Notes: generated by a model from the sequence alone, not told the origin. A DNA stretch of 32,819 nucleotides from Acaryochloris sp. IP29b_bin.137 (GCF_028285745.1 NZ_JANQOP010000024.1:1-32819), one strand, 5' to 3'; counted from the first letter of the stretch, positions 1-8,844 are shown. Program-made: numbers and translations.

Positions 1-1
1 G

Positions 2-79
2 TTGGCTGTTCATACCCTAGGTGTCCCGGTTACCTTCTTTCTGGGTGCAATCGCAGCTATGCAGTTCATTCAGAGATAG
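2..79 (+). CDS. psbF: Cytochrome b559 beta subunit, C-terminal part (partial at left edge)
   Basis: The frame starting at base 2 gives 25 residues and a stop, including the stretch FFLGAIAAMQFIQR, the characteristic end of PsbF. PsbF is a single-span thylakoid protein that, with PsbE, binds the cytochrome b559 haem of photosystem II. The haem-ligand histidine is visible in LAVHTLG just inside the edge. The N-terminal part lies outside the window. psbL follows after a 9-base gap and then psbJ, which is the normal psbEFLJ operon order, so psbE should lie just upstream. Confidence 0.95.
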   Translation: MAVHTLGVPVTFFLGAIAAMQFIQR

Positions 80-88
80 GAGACGTTA

Positions 89-205
89 ATGGCAACACCA
101 AATCCGAATAAGCAACCCGTAGAGTTAAACCGTACATCGCTCTACATTGGCTTGCTGCTTGTTCTTGTTTTAGCTCTATTGTTCTCGAGCTATTTCTTTA
201 ATTAA
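89..205 (+). CDS. psbL: Photosystem II protein L
   Basis: This 38-residue protein is too short for usual ORF cut-offs but has the family length. It has a polar N-terminus ([15 protein letters not shown]) followed by one membrane span and a short SSYFFN end, the PsbL signature. PsbL sits at the photosystem II dimer interface near the QA site. GGAGA at 79-83 is a ribosome binding site that overlaps the psbF stop, so translation is probably coupled. It lies between psbF and psbJ in the psbEFLJ operon. Confidence 0.97.
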   Translation: MATPNPNKQPVELNRTSLYIGLLLVLVLALLFSSYFFN

Positions 206-296
206 ATGAAGCTTCGTTTATCCGTTTGATAAGCGTTTTTGAGAACAAACTATTCTATTCATAACCTTTGCTGGTAATTTTTAGGAGGAAAAGTCT

Positions 297-413
297 GTGG
301 CAGATGGAAAGGTTCCATTATGGCTAGTAGGGTCAATTGCAGGGACTGCCCTCATTGCAATTACGGGTCTCTTTTTCTATGGAGCGTATGCAGGCTTGGG
401 TTCTTCCCTGTAA
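297..413 (+). CDS. psbJ: Photosystem II protein J
   Basis: This 38-residue protein ends in [14 protein letters not shown], the diagnostic PsbJ C-terminus, with one transmembrane span before it. PsbJ affects plastoquinone exchange and assembly in photosystem II. The start is GTG at 297, chosen because AGGAGG at 283-288 is ideally spaced and the product then begins MADGKVPLW, matching the family. It lies 91 bases after psbL and is the last gene of psbEFLJ; a strong terminator begins 21 bases past the stop. Confidence 0.96.
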   Translation: MADGKVPLWLVGSIAGTALIAITGLFFYGAYAGLGSSL

Positions 414-434
414 GCTAGCATTTTCGCAAACTTC

Positions 435-466
435 AAAGGGGAGTCAATGAACTGACTCCCCTTTTT
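435..466 (+). terminator. Intrinsic terminator of the psbEFLJ operon
   Basis: A perfect 12-base-pair stem (435-446 with 453-464) encloses a 6-base loop, and the 3' arm runs into TTTTT. It lies 21 bases after psbJ. The reverse strand has only a short T run, so it mainly acts on the plus strand, though it may also slow transcription arriving from the convergent PsaI-like gene. Confidence 0.9.
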
Positions 467-559
467 AATTAGGATGCTTGTTATGACTTCTTGCTATACG
501 CAGTTGTCGGGTGGCTAGTGGAAATACATAAAAGAGGTAGATAGATTAACAACCATCCA

Positions 560-664
560 TTACCCTTCACGCTCAACGTAATAAAAGAAGGCTGTCATAG
601 CAGCCCCACCACCGATTAAAACAACCAAAGGCGTCATAATTGCGGGTAAAATGTCGCTGATCAT
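560..664 (-). CDS. PsaI-like photosystem I small subunit (Psa27 candidate)
   Basis: This 34-residue single-span protein starts MISDILPAIMTPLVV and ends FFYYVEREG. The pattern LPxIxxPxV, a hydrophobic span, then MxxxFxYxExE matches PsaI, which ends in forms such as FLYIEREG. The N-terminus is shorter and the middle (LIGGGAAMT) differs from ordinary PsaI. From memory, Acaryochloris marina photosystem I has a divergent subunit, Psa27, at the PsaI position; this gene fits that description, but the identity is inferred. AGGA lies 9-12 bases before the ATG. It converges on psbJ and stands alone on its strand. Confidence 0.75.
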   Translation of the reverse strand: MISDILPAIMTPLVVLIGGGAAMTAFFYYVEREG

Positions 665-863
665 AATCAGATTCCTATGAAAATGGGCAAAACGATAATA
701 CAGATCACCTAGCAACCTTAGCCAAAACGGACTAAGAGTCTAAGTAAGAATTGGCTGTATCATTCCAGCTTTTTTATTATCTGGTGCGAACGGTACCGAA
801 TCAAGTTTCTGTAATATGATTCATCGTTCCCTTTGATACCCTAGCAGATCTGTAATCTGTCCC

Positions 864-1319
864 ATGAAACGAAACCATCGATCCTCGAACCGCATTGCTA
901 AAGTTTTTAGTGATTCGTCTTTCCTCCGGGTGTTGCACTGGTTTGAGGGGGCAGTTGCCAAGAGTTTGTCCATTGCGCTGGTCATTGTTATTTGCTTCTC
1001 GCTGTTCGATCTTGGATTTAGGGTGATTCGTGAGTTGTCCACAGAACCCGTTGGGTTCTTTAATTCAACGTTACTCGAGATCTTTGGCCTATTTCTCAAT
1101 ATCCTGATTGCTTTAGAACTGATGGAAAATATTCAAGCTTACCTGGACCATCAGGGTGTACAGGTGCAATTGGTAGTGGCCACTGCGTTAATCGCTGTGG
1201 CTCGTAAGCTGATTATTTTTGACTTTGCAAAATCGTCAGGGTTGGATCTGCTCGGGTTGGCGGTGGCTATCTTCTCGCTATCCGTCAGCTATTGGTTAAT
1301 ACGTCGGCTCAAGGAATAG
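864..1319 (+). CDS. PsiE-family integral membrane protein
   Basis: This is a 151-residue protein with about four hydrophobic segments (roughly residues 33-52, 68-85, 98-115 and 124-143). The block FGLFLNILIALELMENIQAYL, followed by QVQLVVATALIAVARKLIIFD, is typical of the PsiE (phosphate-starvation-inducible E) family. The biochemical role of the family is not established, and the phosphate link comes from the enterobacterial name, not from anything seen here. The start is the first ATG of the frame; no clear ribosome binding site precedes it. bioD begins 18 bases after the stop on the same strand, so the two may be co-transcribed. Confidence 0.82.
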   Translation: MKRNHRSSNRIAKVFSDSSFLRVLHWFEGAVAKSLSIALVIVICFSLFDLGFRVIRELSTEPVGFFNSTLLEIFGLFLNILIALELMENIQAYLDHQGVQVQLVVATALIAVARKLIIFDFAKSSGLDLLGLAVAIFSLSVSYWLIRRLKE

Positions 1320-1337
1320 TTCGTTTAGGGAAATAGT

Positions 1338-2045
1338 GTGGTGGCCCAAACCCTTTTAATTAGTGGTACAGATACAGAAATTGGCAAAACTATCGTTACA
1401 TCAGCCCTGTTGGCTTACTGGCAACGCTATCGATCACACGAACGTATCGCCGTCTGTAAACCCGTCCAATCCGGTCCAGGCGATCGCGAATGGTATTCTC
1501 AAGTTTTTGAATTACAGCAATCTCCAGAAACGTTAAATCCCCTTTATTATGACTTGCCGCTAGCCCCTCCTTTAGCGGCAAAACGAGCGGGACAGATCGT
1601 TGACTTACTCCCCGCTTGGCAAGCGATTCAACAGTTACAGACCCACTCCGATTGGGTGTTTGTCGAAGGTGTGGGGAGTTTGGGGTCGCCCGTCACCGAA
1701 GAGTTAATTGTTGCCGATCTTGCCAAGGATTGGCGGCTACCCATTGTGTTGGTGGTCCCGATTCGGTTGGGGTGCGTGGGCCAATCCGTTGCTCACATTG
1801 CGTTAGCCCGACAGTTTGGGTTGGATATCAAGGGCATCGTTTTGAATGCGACGGGGGTATTGTCCACAGAAGAAATTCAGCAGTGGGCCCCGATAGATAT
1901 GATTCAGGCCTTGACCCAAGTACCTGTGATTGGCCAAGTGCCTCATCTGTCAGATCCAAGCAATCAAACCGTACTCGCAGAAGTCGCCTCTGGGTTCGAT
2001 TTAGAAGCGTTAGGATCTCTAAGCTATACGGCGAATCTAGTTTAG
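1338..2045 (+). CDS. bioD: Dethiobiotin synthetase
   Basis: This enzyme performs the ATP-dependent carboxylation that closes the ureido ring of dethiobiotin in biotin synthesis. The 235-residue protein opens with SGTDTEIGKTIVTSAL (about residues 9-24), the BioD P-loop, then has VCKPVQSG and VEGVGSLGSPV, the regions that hold substrate and metal. The length is normal. The start is GTG at 1338, three bases before a second GTG. It closely follows the PsiE-family gene. Its stop codon overlaps the stop of the convergent gene by four bases (2042-2045). Confidence 0.92.
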   Translation: MVAQTLLISGTDTEIGKTIVTSALLAYWQRYRSHERIAVCKPVQSGPGDREWYSQVFELQQSPETLNPLYYDLPLAPPLAAKRAGQIVDLLPAWQAIQQLQTHSDWVFVEGVGSLGSPVTEELIVADLAKDWRLPIVLVVPIRLGCVGQSVAHIALARQFGLDIKGIVLNATGVLSTEEIQQWAPIDMIQALTQVPVIGQVPHLSDPSNQTVLAEVASGFDLEALGSLSYTANLV

Positions 2046-2551
2046 GACTGCAGCCGAAATTTCCAGGAGAGGTACAGGGGCAGTTGGTAAAATTCGGCCA
2101 AAATCCATAGAGCGATTAAGCTATGGGTAATGCCAACAACTCCGATCCAGAGTAATGGAAACGAATTGGCTGAGCTATCTGGTAGGGGCGGGAAAATATA
2201 ATGCATTACCCAAAGGATGGTTGGCGGTAGAACGGTAAGTCCCCCACAGAGGATCCAAATGCCCAGTGGGAAGTCAATGTCTGGGTGATGAAGCGGACGC
2301 CAGCGCTGACGAGCCCAGCGCCACCCAAGGGCAGGTGTTCGATCGGCTAGACAAATGGATTGTTGGCTGAGGTTGACTGAAAAGATGTGATGACAAACAT
2401 TACAGGAAAACGCATCCATTAAAATGAGGCGATCCAGTTGACCCTGGCGACAGACAGGGCAAGGATAGCTCTGTTCATAATCAAGCAAAGGGGGGAGGAC
2501 TTGAGCCATTTGTAATGGAAGAAGGATGCTCGGCCAATTCCAATGGTACAT
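2042..2551 (-). CDS. Zinc-ribbon membrane protein of unknown function
   Basis: This is a 169-residue protein. Residues 31-53 contain CPVC and CNVC separated by 15 residues, a two-pair zinc-ribbon. Two hydrophobic segments follow (FPLGIWILCGGLTVLPPTILWV and SFPLLWIGVVGITHSLIALWIL). AAGGA lies just before the ATG and supports the chosen start, although Met15 is an alternative. It resembles conserved cyanobacterial hypothetical proteins and I cannot assign a function. It converges on bioD with a four-base stop overlap. Confidence 0.75.
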   Translation of the reverse strand: MYHWNWPSILLPLQMAQVLPPLLDYEQSYPCPVCRQGQLDRLILMDAFSCNVCHHIFSVNLSQQSICLADRTPALGWRWARQRWRPLHHPDIDFPLGIWILCGGLTVLPPTILWVMHYIFPPLPDSSANSFPLLWIGVVGITHSLIALWILAEFYQLPLYLSWKFRLQS

Positions 2552-2667
2552 CGATCCTTCTATTGCAGGTGTTCAACCAGATACTAAAAGCCCTGGAACT
2601 ACTGAGGAAAAACTCGCCGCCGCTAATCTAAAGGGGGACAGTGCTAGATCTTCAGCACTAGCGGTTG

Positions 2668-2880
2668 TTAGCATTGCTTGACGTCAGAAGGTGCTTTTGC
2701 CTGGAGTTGCTGAAGGAGTGACTCAACTTGAGCTTTGATCTCGAGATACTCAGCTTGGTGATCCGATTTATAGACATGCTTGACCGTCTCAAAAAGGCGA
2801 ATGTCGCTGTTGTCCATCGATCGGGTGGGCACAGACTGTTGAGTTGTGGCTGGTTCAGCCAGAATTGTTTGGCTTGTCAT
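2668..2880 (-). CDS. Small conserved cyanobacterial protein, unknown function
   Basis: This is a 70-residue soluble protein. The N-terminal third is rich in Ser, Thr and Gln and looks disordered. The rest (IRLFETVKHVYKSDHQAEYL, then a leucine- and glutamine-rich helix) looks like a short helical domain and recalls small conserved proteins in other cyanobacteria. No catalytic motif is visible. It is flanked by gaps of 116 and 137 bases and is probably monocistronic. I consider it real because its helical part has good amphipathic spacing, whereas the antisense frame looks random. Confidence 0.65.
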   Translation of the reverse strand: MTSQTILAEPATTQQSVPTRSMDNSDIRLFETVKHVYKSDHQAEYLEIKAQVESLLQQLQAKAPSDVKQC

Positions 2881-3017
2881 GTTTACTCATTCAACTGCTG
2901 CTTTGGGACACCATTCTAGATCGGAAGCTGGCCGAAATTAAGGACCCTGTAGAACACTTTCCAAATTGCCTCATGGGTATGGCAGCGGCTTAAATAAAAA
3001 CAGAATGAGGCGATGTT

Positions 3018-3506
3018 TTATGAAGATGAGATCTTAGAAGTTGGCGTCTCTGACTCTGAGATTGAAGACGGGCTAGATGCTTCAGGCGCATGTAATTCAG
3101 CGTCTTTATGGCTTAGGATCGTCTTTAATTCTAGGATTAACGTCTCTTGTTCTTGATGGAGATGGTCGAGTCGTCTTAAAAGGGTTGAAACTCGTTCGGA
3201 TGGCTTGTGGAAAGACAGCTTGTTACGTTTTGGTGGGCTTAAGGGGGCGGTGGTTTGTCCTAACAGCCATTTCACCAGAGAGTAGGGCGATTTGACGATT
3301 GAGAACAGGAGATGTCTAATCCCACTGCTAATCCACCCCAATAGGATTTGGACAATTGCTAAAACCACTAAGAGGCTAATGATGGCCCAAACAGGGTGGG
3401 CCACCATCCAAGATAAAGCAGGATAGCTGTCAGCTAGGCTTTGAAGCCACCTGTCTAAGGCAGTTTGTAAGGGATTGATCGCGAGTCTCAAATGCCAATG
3501 GCCCAT
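3018..3506 (-). CDS. Single-span membrane protein with cytoplasmic coiled-coil tail
   Basis: This is a 162-residue protein of unknown function. An N-terminal amphipathic stretch leads to a strong membrane segment (WAIISLLVVLAIVQILLGW, about residues 40-58), a basic linker, a heptad-like helix (VSTLLRRLDHLHQEQETLIL, about 105-125) and a Ser/Pro/Glu-rich disordered end. The layout suggests a membrane-tethered scaffold. The cruA-like gene starts on the other side of a 2.2-kb block on the same strand; no operon partner is evident. Confidence 0.65.
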   Translation of the reverse strand: MGHWHLRLAINPLQTALDRWLQSLADSYPALSWMVAHPVWAIISLLVVLAIVQILLGWISSGIRHLLFSIVKSPYSLVKWLLGQTTAPLSPPKRNKLSFHKPSERVSTLLRRLDHLHQEQETLILELKTILSHKDAELHAPEASSPSSISESETPTSKISSS

Positions 3507-3625
3507 ATAAATGCCTTACCTGGGATGTCTACAGTGATATGGGGCTGCGGAAATTAGCCTTACTATACGGCGTTGATACCCCCACCTCCAAATGACTAGG
3601 AGCAAATCCCTATGAGATCGCTGAG

Positions 3626-5722
3626 CTAACCAGAGATACTAGAGACGGTTTCATGGGTTGGAATCGTGAGTTGAGAGGTCTGAGGGGTATCACTGGGAGG
3701 GGGAAGATGCAATAGAAGCTTAGGCTTACCCATGCCATAGGTTAAGCGATAACACCAGCTTAAGAGCTGTAGCCAAAGACGGGGCCATCTCTGGGACAAG
3801 GGGGTTTGCCAACGCTGTAAAAGTTGGGGGAACCAGCCGCTAAATAGAAAAGATAGGATGGCGGTCCAGGTGAAGGTGAGGTATGTGGGGACCCAACTGA
3901 GAAGTTCTCGGAGGCCGATGGCGCGGGCGACCCACCAGGGAATCTTGGGCATACGCACTCCTGCTTTGAGGATAGTGCGAGTCATAAATAGCCACCCGCC
4001 GCGATCTTTGATAAAGTCATCGACTTGATCAGGGGGCTCGGTCTTAAGAACGCCAAAGAAGGCATTGAGAATCGCGTTAATCCAATAGGGGGGTAGAGTC
4101 GTTTGGGGCTTTGCCATCATTCCCCGGGAAAAGATCCAGGTGGCGGCAAGATTATCTTGATAGGCATTGACTAATCCCAGATCGTCTCCTGACAACAGAT
4201 CGTTCTGGAGAGCGCTGTGTAATAAATGGGTGACCCGGGGCAGATTGCGGACCAGGGAACCAAAGCCAGTGAAAATCAGCGGTGAATTCAAAGAGGCAGC
4301 ATCACCAATAGAAAGAATGCGATCGCACCCTGGTAAGCGATCCTGAGCATTGCGACTAAACCGTCCTGGAATATAGCCAAAGGCCGCCTTGCGCCATTCC
4401 AACTGGTCTAAATCGCAGCGACGATAGTCAGGTAAACAGGCAAAGAAATCCTCAAATAGCTCTAGTAGGGACCCTGGATTCTCTTTAGAAATTTGATGAT
4501 AATAGAACAAATAAATGGTGATATCGTTACCTTCGCCAGGAAACATTTCCCAGATCAATTGGCGACCACGGCTGGTATCTCCATTCGTAAATAAAGGTTC
4601 TCCATAGCTTTGGTCCCAGACCCCTGGGGCAAAGCCATTTTTAACGACGCCACCAATTGTGGGACAAACGCTATCAAAGGCTCGACCGCCATTGATCTGC
4701 TGAGCAATTTGCGACGCCGTGCCCATTGCATCAATCAGCAGTCGGGACTGCATATACGACACTTGATCGGTATTTAAGTCTCGCACCTGAATCATAACGG
4801 TGTCTGATTCTAAGTAGGCTTGTTCAAATTCGGTGCATTCAAAAATTTGGCCGCCGGCCGCCAGCAGTTTTTCGCCACAAAGCTGCAGTAGTCGATCGCA
4901 GTCCATGGCAATATTAAGGACGGTGGGCGTATAAAGGACGGACGACCGAGCTGCTGGTGGATTATTGCCGCTAAAAAATAGATTGAAATTATCTTGGTAT
5001 TCACGAGCAATCAACGTTTCTAGCTCATCTGCAGTCAGGAGGCCCACGTCGACTAGCGTTTGCAACTCACTGCGAGAAATATTCCACTCTCGGTTCATGC
5101 GGCCAAACTTGATTCGTTCGACCAGAGCCACTTTATAGCCCAAGCGAGCCATCATGGCTGCTGTTAAAGCCCCGAGGGCTCCACCGACAATGACGATATC
5201 CCAGGTTGAATCGGGGTTGGCAGGGGGTGCTGAATGAACAATGGGTTGAACTTTGGGAGGTTGAGGACCCAATTCCACCGTGTCTCGCCAGCGTTTTTCC
5301 CACCAGTAGGCCCGCTGTAAGTCTGCTTCGCCATTAGGGATATTCTGGAAGTACTTGGCCGTTAAGGGATAATGAGGCGCTAAAGCAGAAAAGATATCTG
5401 TTTGGGACAGATCAATTTCAGGGAAAGGCTTAGGCGCATAAGGGAACGTGGATTTGAGGGTGGTCTCAAACGTACGGATCCACGCTTGTTGCCCTGATGC
5501 TGGCTGGTCTGACCATTGCATCACCTTGAGATAGGTAGTGTTCAGGTGCTGCCATAAAAACACAACTAATTTGACTGAACCTGCTGTGATGTGGATTCCT
5601 GAAGTCGTGGGTGTCACCACGCTAGCGTTTAAGCCTAGCGTTTCTGATGTTTGCTGATGCAGCCAAGTTTGAACAGCTGCCAGATCCGGCGTGGGAATTT
5701 CCAGGTAAAGAAGTTGTTTCAT
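3626..5722 (-). CDS. cruA: CruA/CruP-type flavoprotein (lycopene cyclase-like)
   Basis: This is a 698-residue FAD-dependent protein. About residues 173-202 form a Rossmann nucleotide-binding loop (IVIVGGALGALTAAMMARLG) ending in VER, followed by REWNISRSELQTLVDVGLL. The REWNISR block is the hallmark of the CruA/CruP lycopene cyclase group, and the downstream LxxADELExLIxREYxDxF pattern looks closer to CruA than CruP. A late FAD segment (DAASLNSPLIFTGFGSLVRN) is present. CruA enzymes cyclise lycopene to carotenes at the thylakoid membrane. The N-terminal 170 residues are an extra region. The CruA assignment rests on remembered motifs; a different flavin dehydrogenase is possible. Confidence 0.68.
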   Translation of the reverse strand: MKQLLYLEIPTPDLAAVQTWLHQQTSETLGLNASVVTPTTSGIHITAGSVKLVVFLWQHLNTTYLKVMQWSDQPASGQQAWIRTFETTLKSTFPYAPKPFPEIDLSQTDIFSALAPHYPLTAKYFQNIPNGEADLQRAYWWEKRWRDTVELGPQPPKVQPIVHSAPPANPDSTWDIVIVGGALGALTAAMMARLGYKVALVERIKFGRMNREWNISRSELQTLVDVGLLTADELETLIAREYQDNFNLFFSGNNPPAARSSVLYTPTVLNIAMDCDRLLQLCGEKLLAAGGQIFECTEFEQAYLESDTVMIQVRDLNTDQVSYMQSRLLIDAMGTASQIAQQINGGRAFDSVCPTIGGVVKNGFAPGVWDQSYGEPLFTNGDTSRGRQLIWEMFPGEGNDITIYLFYYHQISKENPGSLLELFEDFFACLPDYRRCDLDQLEWRKAAFGYIPGRFSRNAQDRLPGCDRILSIGDAASLNSPLIFTGFGSLVRNLPRVTHLLHSALQNDLLSGDDLGLVNAYQDNLAATWIFSRGMMAKPQTTLPPYWINAILNAFFGVLKTEPPDQVDDFIKDRGGWLFMTRTILKAGVRMPKIPWWVARAIGLRELLSWVPTYLTFTWTAILSFLFSGWFPQLLQRWQTPLSQRWPRLWLQLLSWCYRLTYGMGKPKLLLHLPPPSDTPQTSQLTIPTHETVSSISG

Positions 5723-5772
5723 GAGTTGGGCAAGCCCCTAAACTTCACGGCTCTGGGTTTTCTCGCAGAGCA

Positions 5773-5790
5773 TAAAATGCGAGCATTTTA
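5773..5790. promoter_or_regulatory. 18-bp near-perfect palindrome upstream of the cruA-like gene
   Basis: The sequence is an inverted repeat of TAAAATGC and GCATTTTA separated by GA. It sits about 50 bases upstream of the cruA-like start codon. This position fits an operator for a dimeric regulator or a transcript-leader hairpin. No T run follows on either strand, so it is unlikely to be a terminator. No binding protein can be named. Confidence 0.35.
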
Positions 5791-5962
5791 CCCAAAGGCG
5801 TGGATGGGCAAAGCAGTTATCCATTAATCAGTGAATCTTATGCAAAGCATACCGTTTCAGCGGAAACAACGGCGGAGATTGCTAAGCTTTGACACATTTA
5901 TTGGGGCTTTAGGGCTGTGCGCGAGCTACTTTCAGGCCGATGTGAGACAACAGAGAGGAAAG

Positions 5963-7132
5963 CTAATGGCTCAGGGGCAAGATAAACTGAGCCAGTCGCT
6001 CGATTCCTTGCTCGATACTGGTTTGGTCTGTGGCATAGGACAGTCGAATACATTGGTCGGCCCCAAAAGCAACACCGGGCACTGCCGCCACATGGAATTG
6101 TTCCAGCAAGGTTTCACAAAACGCGATGGAGCCTAAACCTGTACAGCTAATATCTGGGAACATATAAAATGCGCCTTGAGGCTGTGGACAGGTGACGCCG
6201 GGAATATCCGTTAGGAGCCGAAACATCAACTGCCGTCGTCGATCAAAGGCTCGGCGCATGGTTTCTACACAATCTTGGGAGCCGTCTAAGGCTGCGATCG
6301 CACCATATTGTGCAAAGGTACAGACATTAGATGTACTATGACTTTGCAAGCGTCCCACGGCTTGAATTAATTCCAAGGGGCCTGCTAGATAACCAATTCG
6401 CCATCCAGTCATTGAATAGGCTTTGGCAAACCCATTGCTAATGATTGTTTGTTGAAAGGCTGCTTCACTAACCGCGCCAATACTGAGTTGCTTAGCGCCA
6501 TCATAGAGAATTTTTTCGTAGATTTCGTCGGACACGACCCAGATGTTGGCCGCTACGATGATCTCTGCTAAAGCAGCAATTTCTGCAGGTGTGTAGACCA
6601 TTCCCGTAGGATTTGAAGGGGAATTGAGAATGAGTAAGCGTGTGCGTGGCGTGATTACTGCTTGCAGCTGGGCAGGCGTAATTTTAAATCCAGTTTGGGC
6701 ACTCGTGGTTAAGGTGACAGGAACGCCCCCAGCCAATTTCACCATTTCGGGATAACTCAGCCAGTAGGGCGCTGGAATGAGAACCTCATCTCCAGGATTG
6801 AGCAGTACCTGCATCAAGTTATAGAGTGATTGCTTGCCCCCATTGGTGACGAGCACGTTCTCTGCCTGGAAATTTAAGTGATTGTCGCGCTGTAATTTAT
6901 GGGCAATTGCAGCGCGCAGCTGAGGCTCACCCGGTGCGGGGCCATATTTGGTTTTCCCCTCATCTAACGCCTGTTTGGCTGCGGTTTTAATGTGATCGGG
7001 GGTGTCAAAATCGGGTTCCCCAGCGCTAAAACTCAAAACATCGATACCGTCAGCCCTCATCGCTTTGGCTTTTGCTGAGATGGCTAAGGTCAAAGATGCA
7101 GACACCTGACCAATGCGGTCTGCCAGTTTCAT
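5963..7132 (-). CDS. aspC: Class I PLP-dependent aminotransferase (aspartate aminotransferase type)
   Basis: This is a 389-residue fold-type I aminotransferase, the normal length for the subgroup Ib aspartate aminotransferases. Visible blocks are [10 protein letters not shown] near the N-terminus, NSPSNPTG for substrate carboxylate and PLP contacts, [13 protein letters not shown], and the lysine loop [16 protein letters not shown] with Lys237 as the Schiff-base lysine. It most likely interconverts aspartate and oxaloacetate with glutamate; related enzymes accept prephenate, which cannot be excluded from sequence alone. It lies between the cruA-like gene and panC/cmk on the same strand, with gaps above 120 bases. 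Confidence 0.88.
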   Translation of the reverse strand: MKLADRIGQVSASLTLAISAKAKAMRADGIDVLSFSAGEPDFDTPDHIKTAAKQALDEGKTKYGPAPGEPQLRAAIAHKLQRDNHLNFQAENVLVTNGGKQSLYNLMQVLLNPGDEVLIPAPYWLSYPEMVKLAGGVPVTLTTSAQTGFKITPAQLQAVITPRTRLLILNSPSNPTGMVYTPAEIAALAEIIVAANIWVVSDEIYEKILYDGAKQLSIGAVSEAAFQQTIISNGFAKAYSMTGWRIGYLAGPLELIQAVGRLQSHSTSNVCTFAQYGAIAALDGSQDCVETMRRAFDRRRQLMFRLLTDIPGVTCPQPQGAFYMFPDISCTGLGSIAFCETLLEQFHVAAVPGVAFGADQCIRLSYATDQTSIEQGIERLAQFILPLSH

Positions 7133-7260
7133 GCTGACTCCGAGAACGAGGATGGGGGGCTATTTGGACTAGCATACCCCTTCAGGCCACACCCCGAATT
7201 CCCTCTTAAGAATTTAATTTTCTTCCGCAGGGAAGCTAGGCAGTCGGAGGAAGAGACTGT

Positions 7261-8844
7261 TTAGGGGTGGGCGGGGAAGCGCTGGCGGTATAGGGTCGTG
7301 ATTTGGTCAATCACCTGTTCAATGGTCATGCCATCCGTGTTGATTTCAACGGCATCGTAAGCTTTGCGGAGGGGCGCAAATTCACGCTGACTATCCTGCT
7401 GATCGCGATTGGCAATTAGGCCTTCTAACTCTGATTTTGACTGGGCCGGTAAGTTTTGATCTTGTAAATCCTGTTGGCGACGGCGAGCCCGCTCTTGAAT
7501 GGAAGCCGTGAGAAAAATTTTAAGCCCTGCATCTGGAAAGACATGGGTGCAAATATCTCGGCCTTCTGCAATAATGCCGCCTTGGCGTCCCAGTCGCTGT
7601 TGTTGCTTGACGAGCGCTTCTCGAACGGGCGGTTGAGCAGCGACAGCCGACACCTGGGCGGTCACTTCGGAGGTGCGAATTGCCTGGGTGACCTCCTGCT
7701 GATTAACCCAGACTTGAGGCGGCTGTTGGGGGTCTGGATGGGGTTTCAGCTCAATATTGCACTGTTCGACCAGTTCTGCGATCGCAAAGGTATCCGATAC
7801 CTCAACCTGTTGTTCCAAGGCCAACCAAGCGACAGCCCGATACATCGCTCCCGTGTCTAGATATTGCAATCCCAAAGCTTGAGCACAGCGACGCGTTACC
7901 GTGGATTTGCCCGCCCCTGCAGGTCCATCAATCGCCAATATCGGTAATCGAGCATCCAACATCATATTGTCGATTAAGCGAGCAGAACCCACGTGAGCGG
8001 CAAGGGCAACGAGACCTTGCGTGGTAATTTGCTCCAGGGGTTGCAGGGTTGTAGGATCCACCAGATCAATATATTCCACCTTAACCTGGGGTTCCTTGGC
8101 TAAGGTTTGGGCTACCGTGGTGAGTATTGAGTTGCGATCGCACTCCCCTGCATGAAAGGTGTGCTGAGCGGCTTGCAGGCTATGGTGCAAGATGGTTGCC
8201 TGTCGGACTTCTTGAGCAGTGAGATACTGATTGCGAGAACTCAATGCCAGTCCGGTGGCTTCTCGGATCAGCTGGCAAGGAACAACCGTGACCTCCAAAT
8301 TCAAGTCTTGGACCAGGCGTTGAATAATAGCTAGCTGCTGGGCATCTTTTTGGCCGAAGTAGGCTCGATCCGGCTGGACAATATTCAGCAATTTCAAGAC
8401 AATCGTCGCTACCCCTGTGAAATGCTTAGGACGATGAGGGCCGCATAACCTTGCTGTCAGTTCAACGGGTGGAACAACTTGAGTGAGGGGCGTATGAGCG
8501 AGGAGCGTTTCTGCCGAGGGTGCAAAAATAGCATCGACCCCCTGTTCTTGACACGAGGCTTGATCCTGCGCCCAGCTCTGGGGATAGTCTGCCAGATCTT
8601 CATGGTCTCCAAACTGCAGCGGATTGACAAAGATACTGACAATCACACATTTATTTTCTTGACGAGCCCGTTGAATCAGGCTGAGATGCCCAGCATGCAA
8701 CGCTCCCATGGTCGGCACCAAGCCGACCTGACCGATAAGGGTGCTGGAAGGACCAGAGACATCACTCTGATCACTCGAAAAACGGTGTAAGAAATGGCGA
8801 AGTCCTGACACCGTCCGGATGATAGGCACATTGTCCATGACCAT
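7261..8844 (-). CDS. panC/cmk: Bifunctional pantothenate synthetase / cytidylate kinase
   Basis: This is a 527-residue fusion. Residues 1 to about 290 are PanC: VPTMGALHAGHLSLIQRA holds the ATP-binding HxGH motif, with FVNPLQFG and YFGQKDAQQL following. It joins beta-alanine to pantoate in the CoA pathway. From about residue 297 the CMP kinase begins with LAIDGPAGAGKSTVTRR, then YLDTGAMYRAVAW and a GRDICTHVFPDA block. The fusion is typical of cyanobacteria and combines CoA and pyrimidine nucleotide steps in one chain. There is no disruption at the junction. It starts ATGGTCATGG; the third codon is an alternative start. Confidence 0.95.
   Translation of the reverse strand: MVMDNVPIIRTVSGLRHFLHRFSSDQSDVSGPSSTLIGQVGLVPTMGALHAGHLSLIQRARQENKCVIVSIFVNPLQFGDHEDLADYPQSWAQDQASCQEQGVDAIFAPSAETLLAHTPLTQVVPPVELTARLCGPHRPKHFTGVATIVLKLLNIVQPDRAYFGQKDAQQLAIIQRLVQDLNLEVTVVPCQLIREATGLALSSRNQYLTAQEVRQATILHHSLQAAQHTFHAGECDRNSILTTVAQTLAKEPQVKVEYIDLVDPTTLQPLEQITTQGLVALAAHVGSARLIDNMMLDARLPILAIDGPAGAGKSTVTRRCAQALGLQYLDTGAMYRAVAWLALEQQVEVSDTFAIAELVEQCNIELKPHPDPQQPPQVWVNQQEVTQAIRTSEVTAQVSAVAAQPPVREALVKQQQRLGRQGGIIAEGRDICTHVFPDAGLKIFLTASIQERARRRQQDLQDQNLPAQSKSELEGLIANRDQQDSQREFAPLRKAYDAVEINTDGMTIEQVIDQITTLYRQRFPAHP

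Noticed and set aside
2640..2659. AGTGCT/AGCACT hairpin after the 70-residue gene, a possible minus-strand terminator.
   Set aside because: The stem is only six base pairs and no T run follows on the minus strand.
2526..2681. A 51-codon plus-strand ORF with reasonable composition, filling the gap between two minus-strand genes.
   Set aside because: It overlaps the start of the zinc-ribbon gene on the other strand, has no ribosome binding site of note, and shows no recognisable domain.
5831..6136. A 101-codon plus-strand ORF at the 3' end of the aminotransferase gene.
   Set aside because: Most of it is antisense to the aminotransferase, and the rest has no protein-like features.
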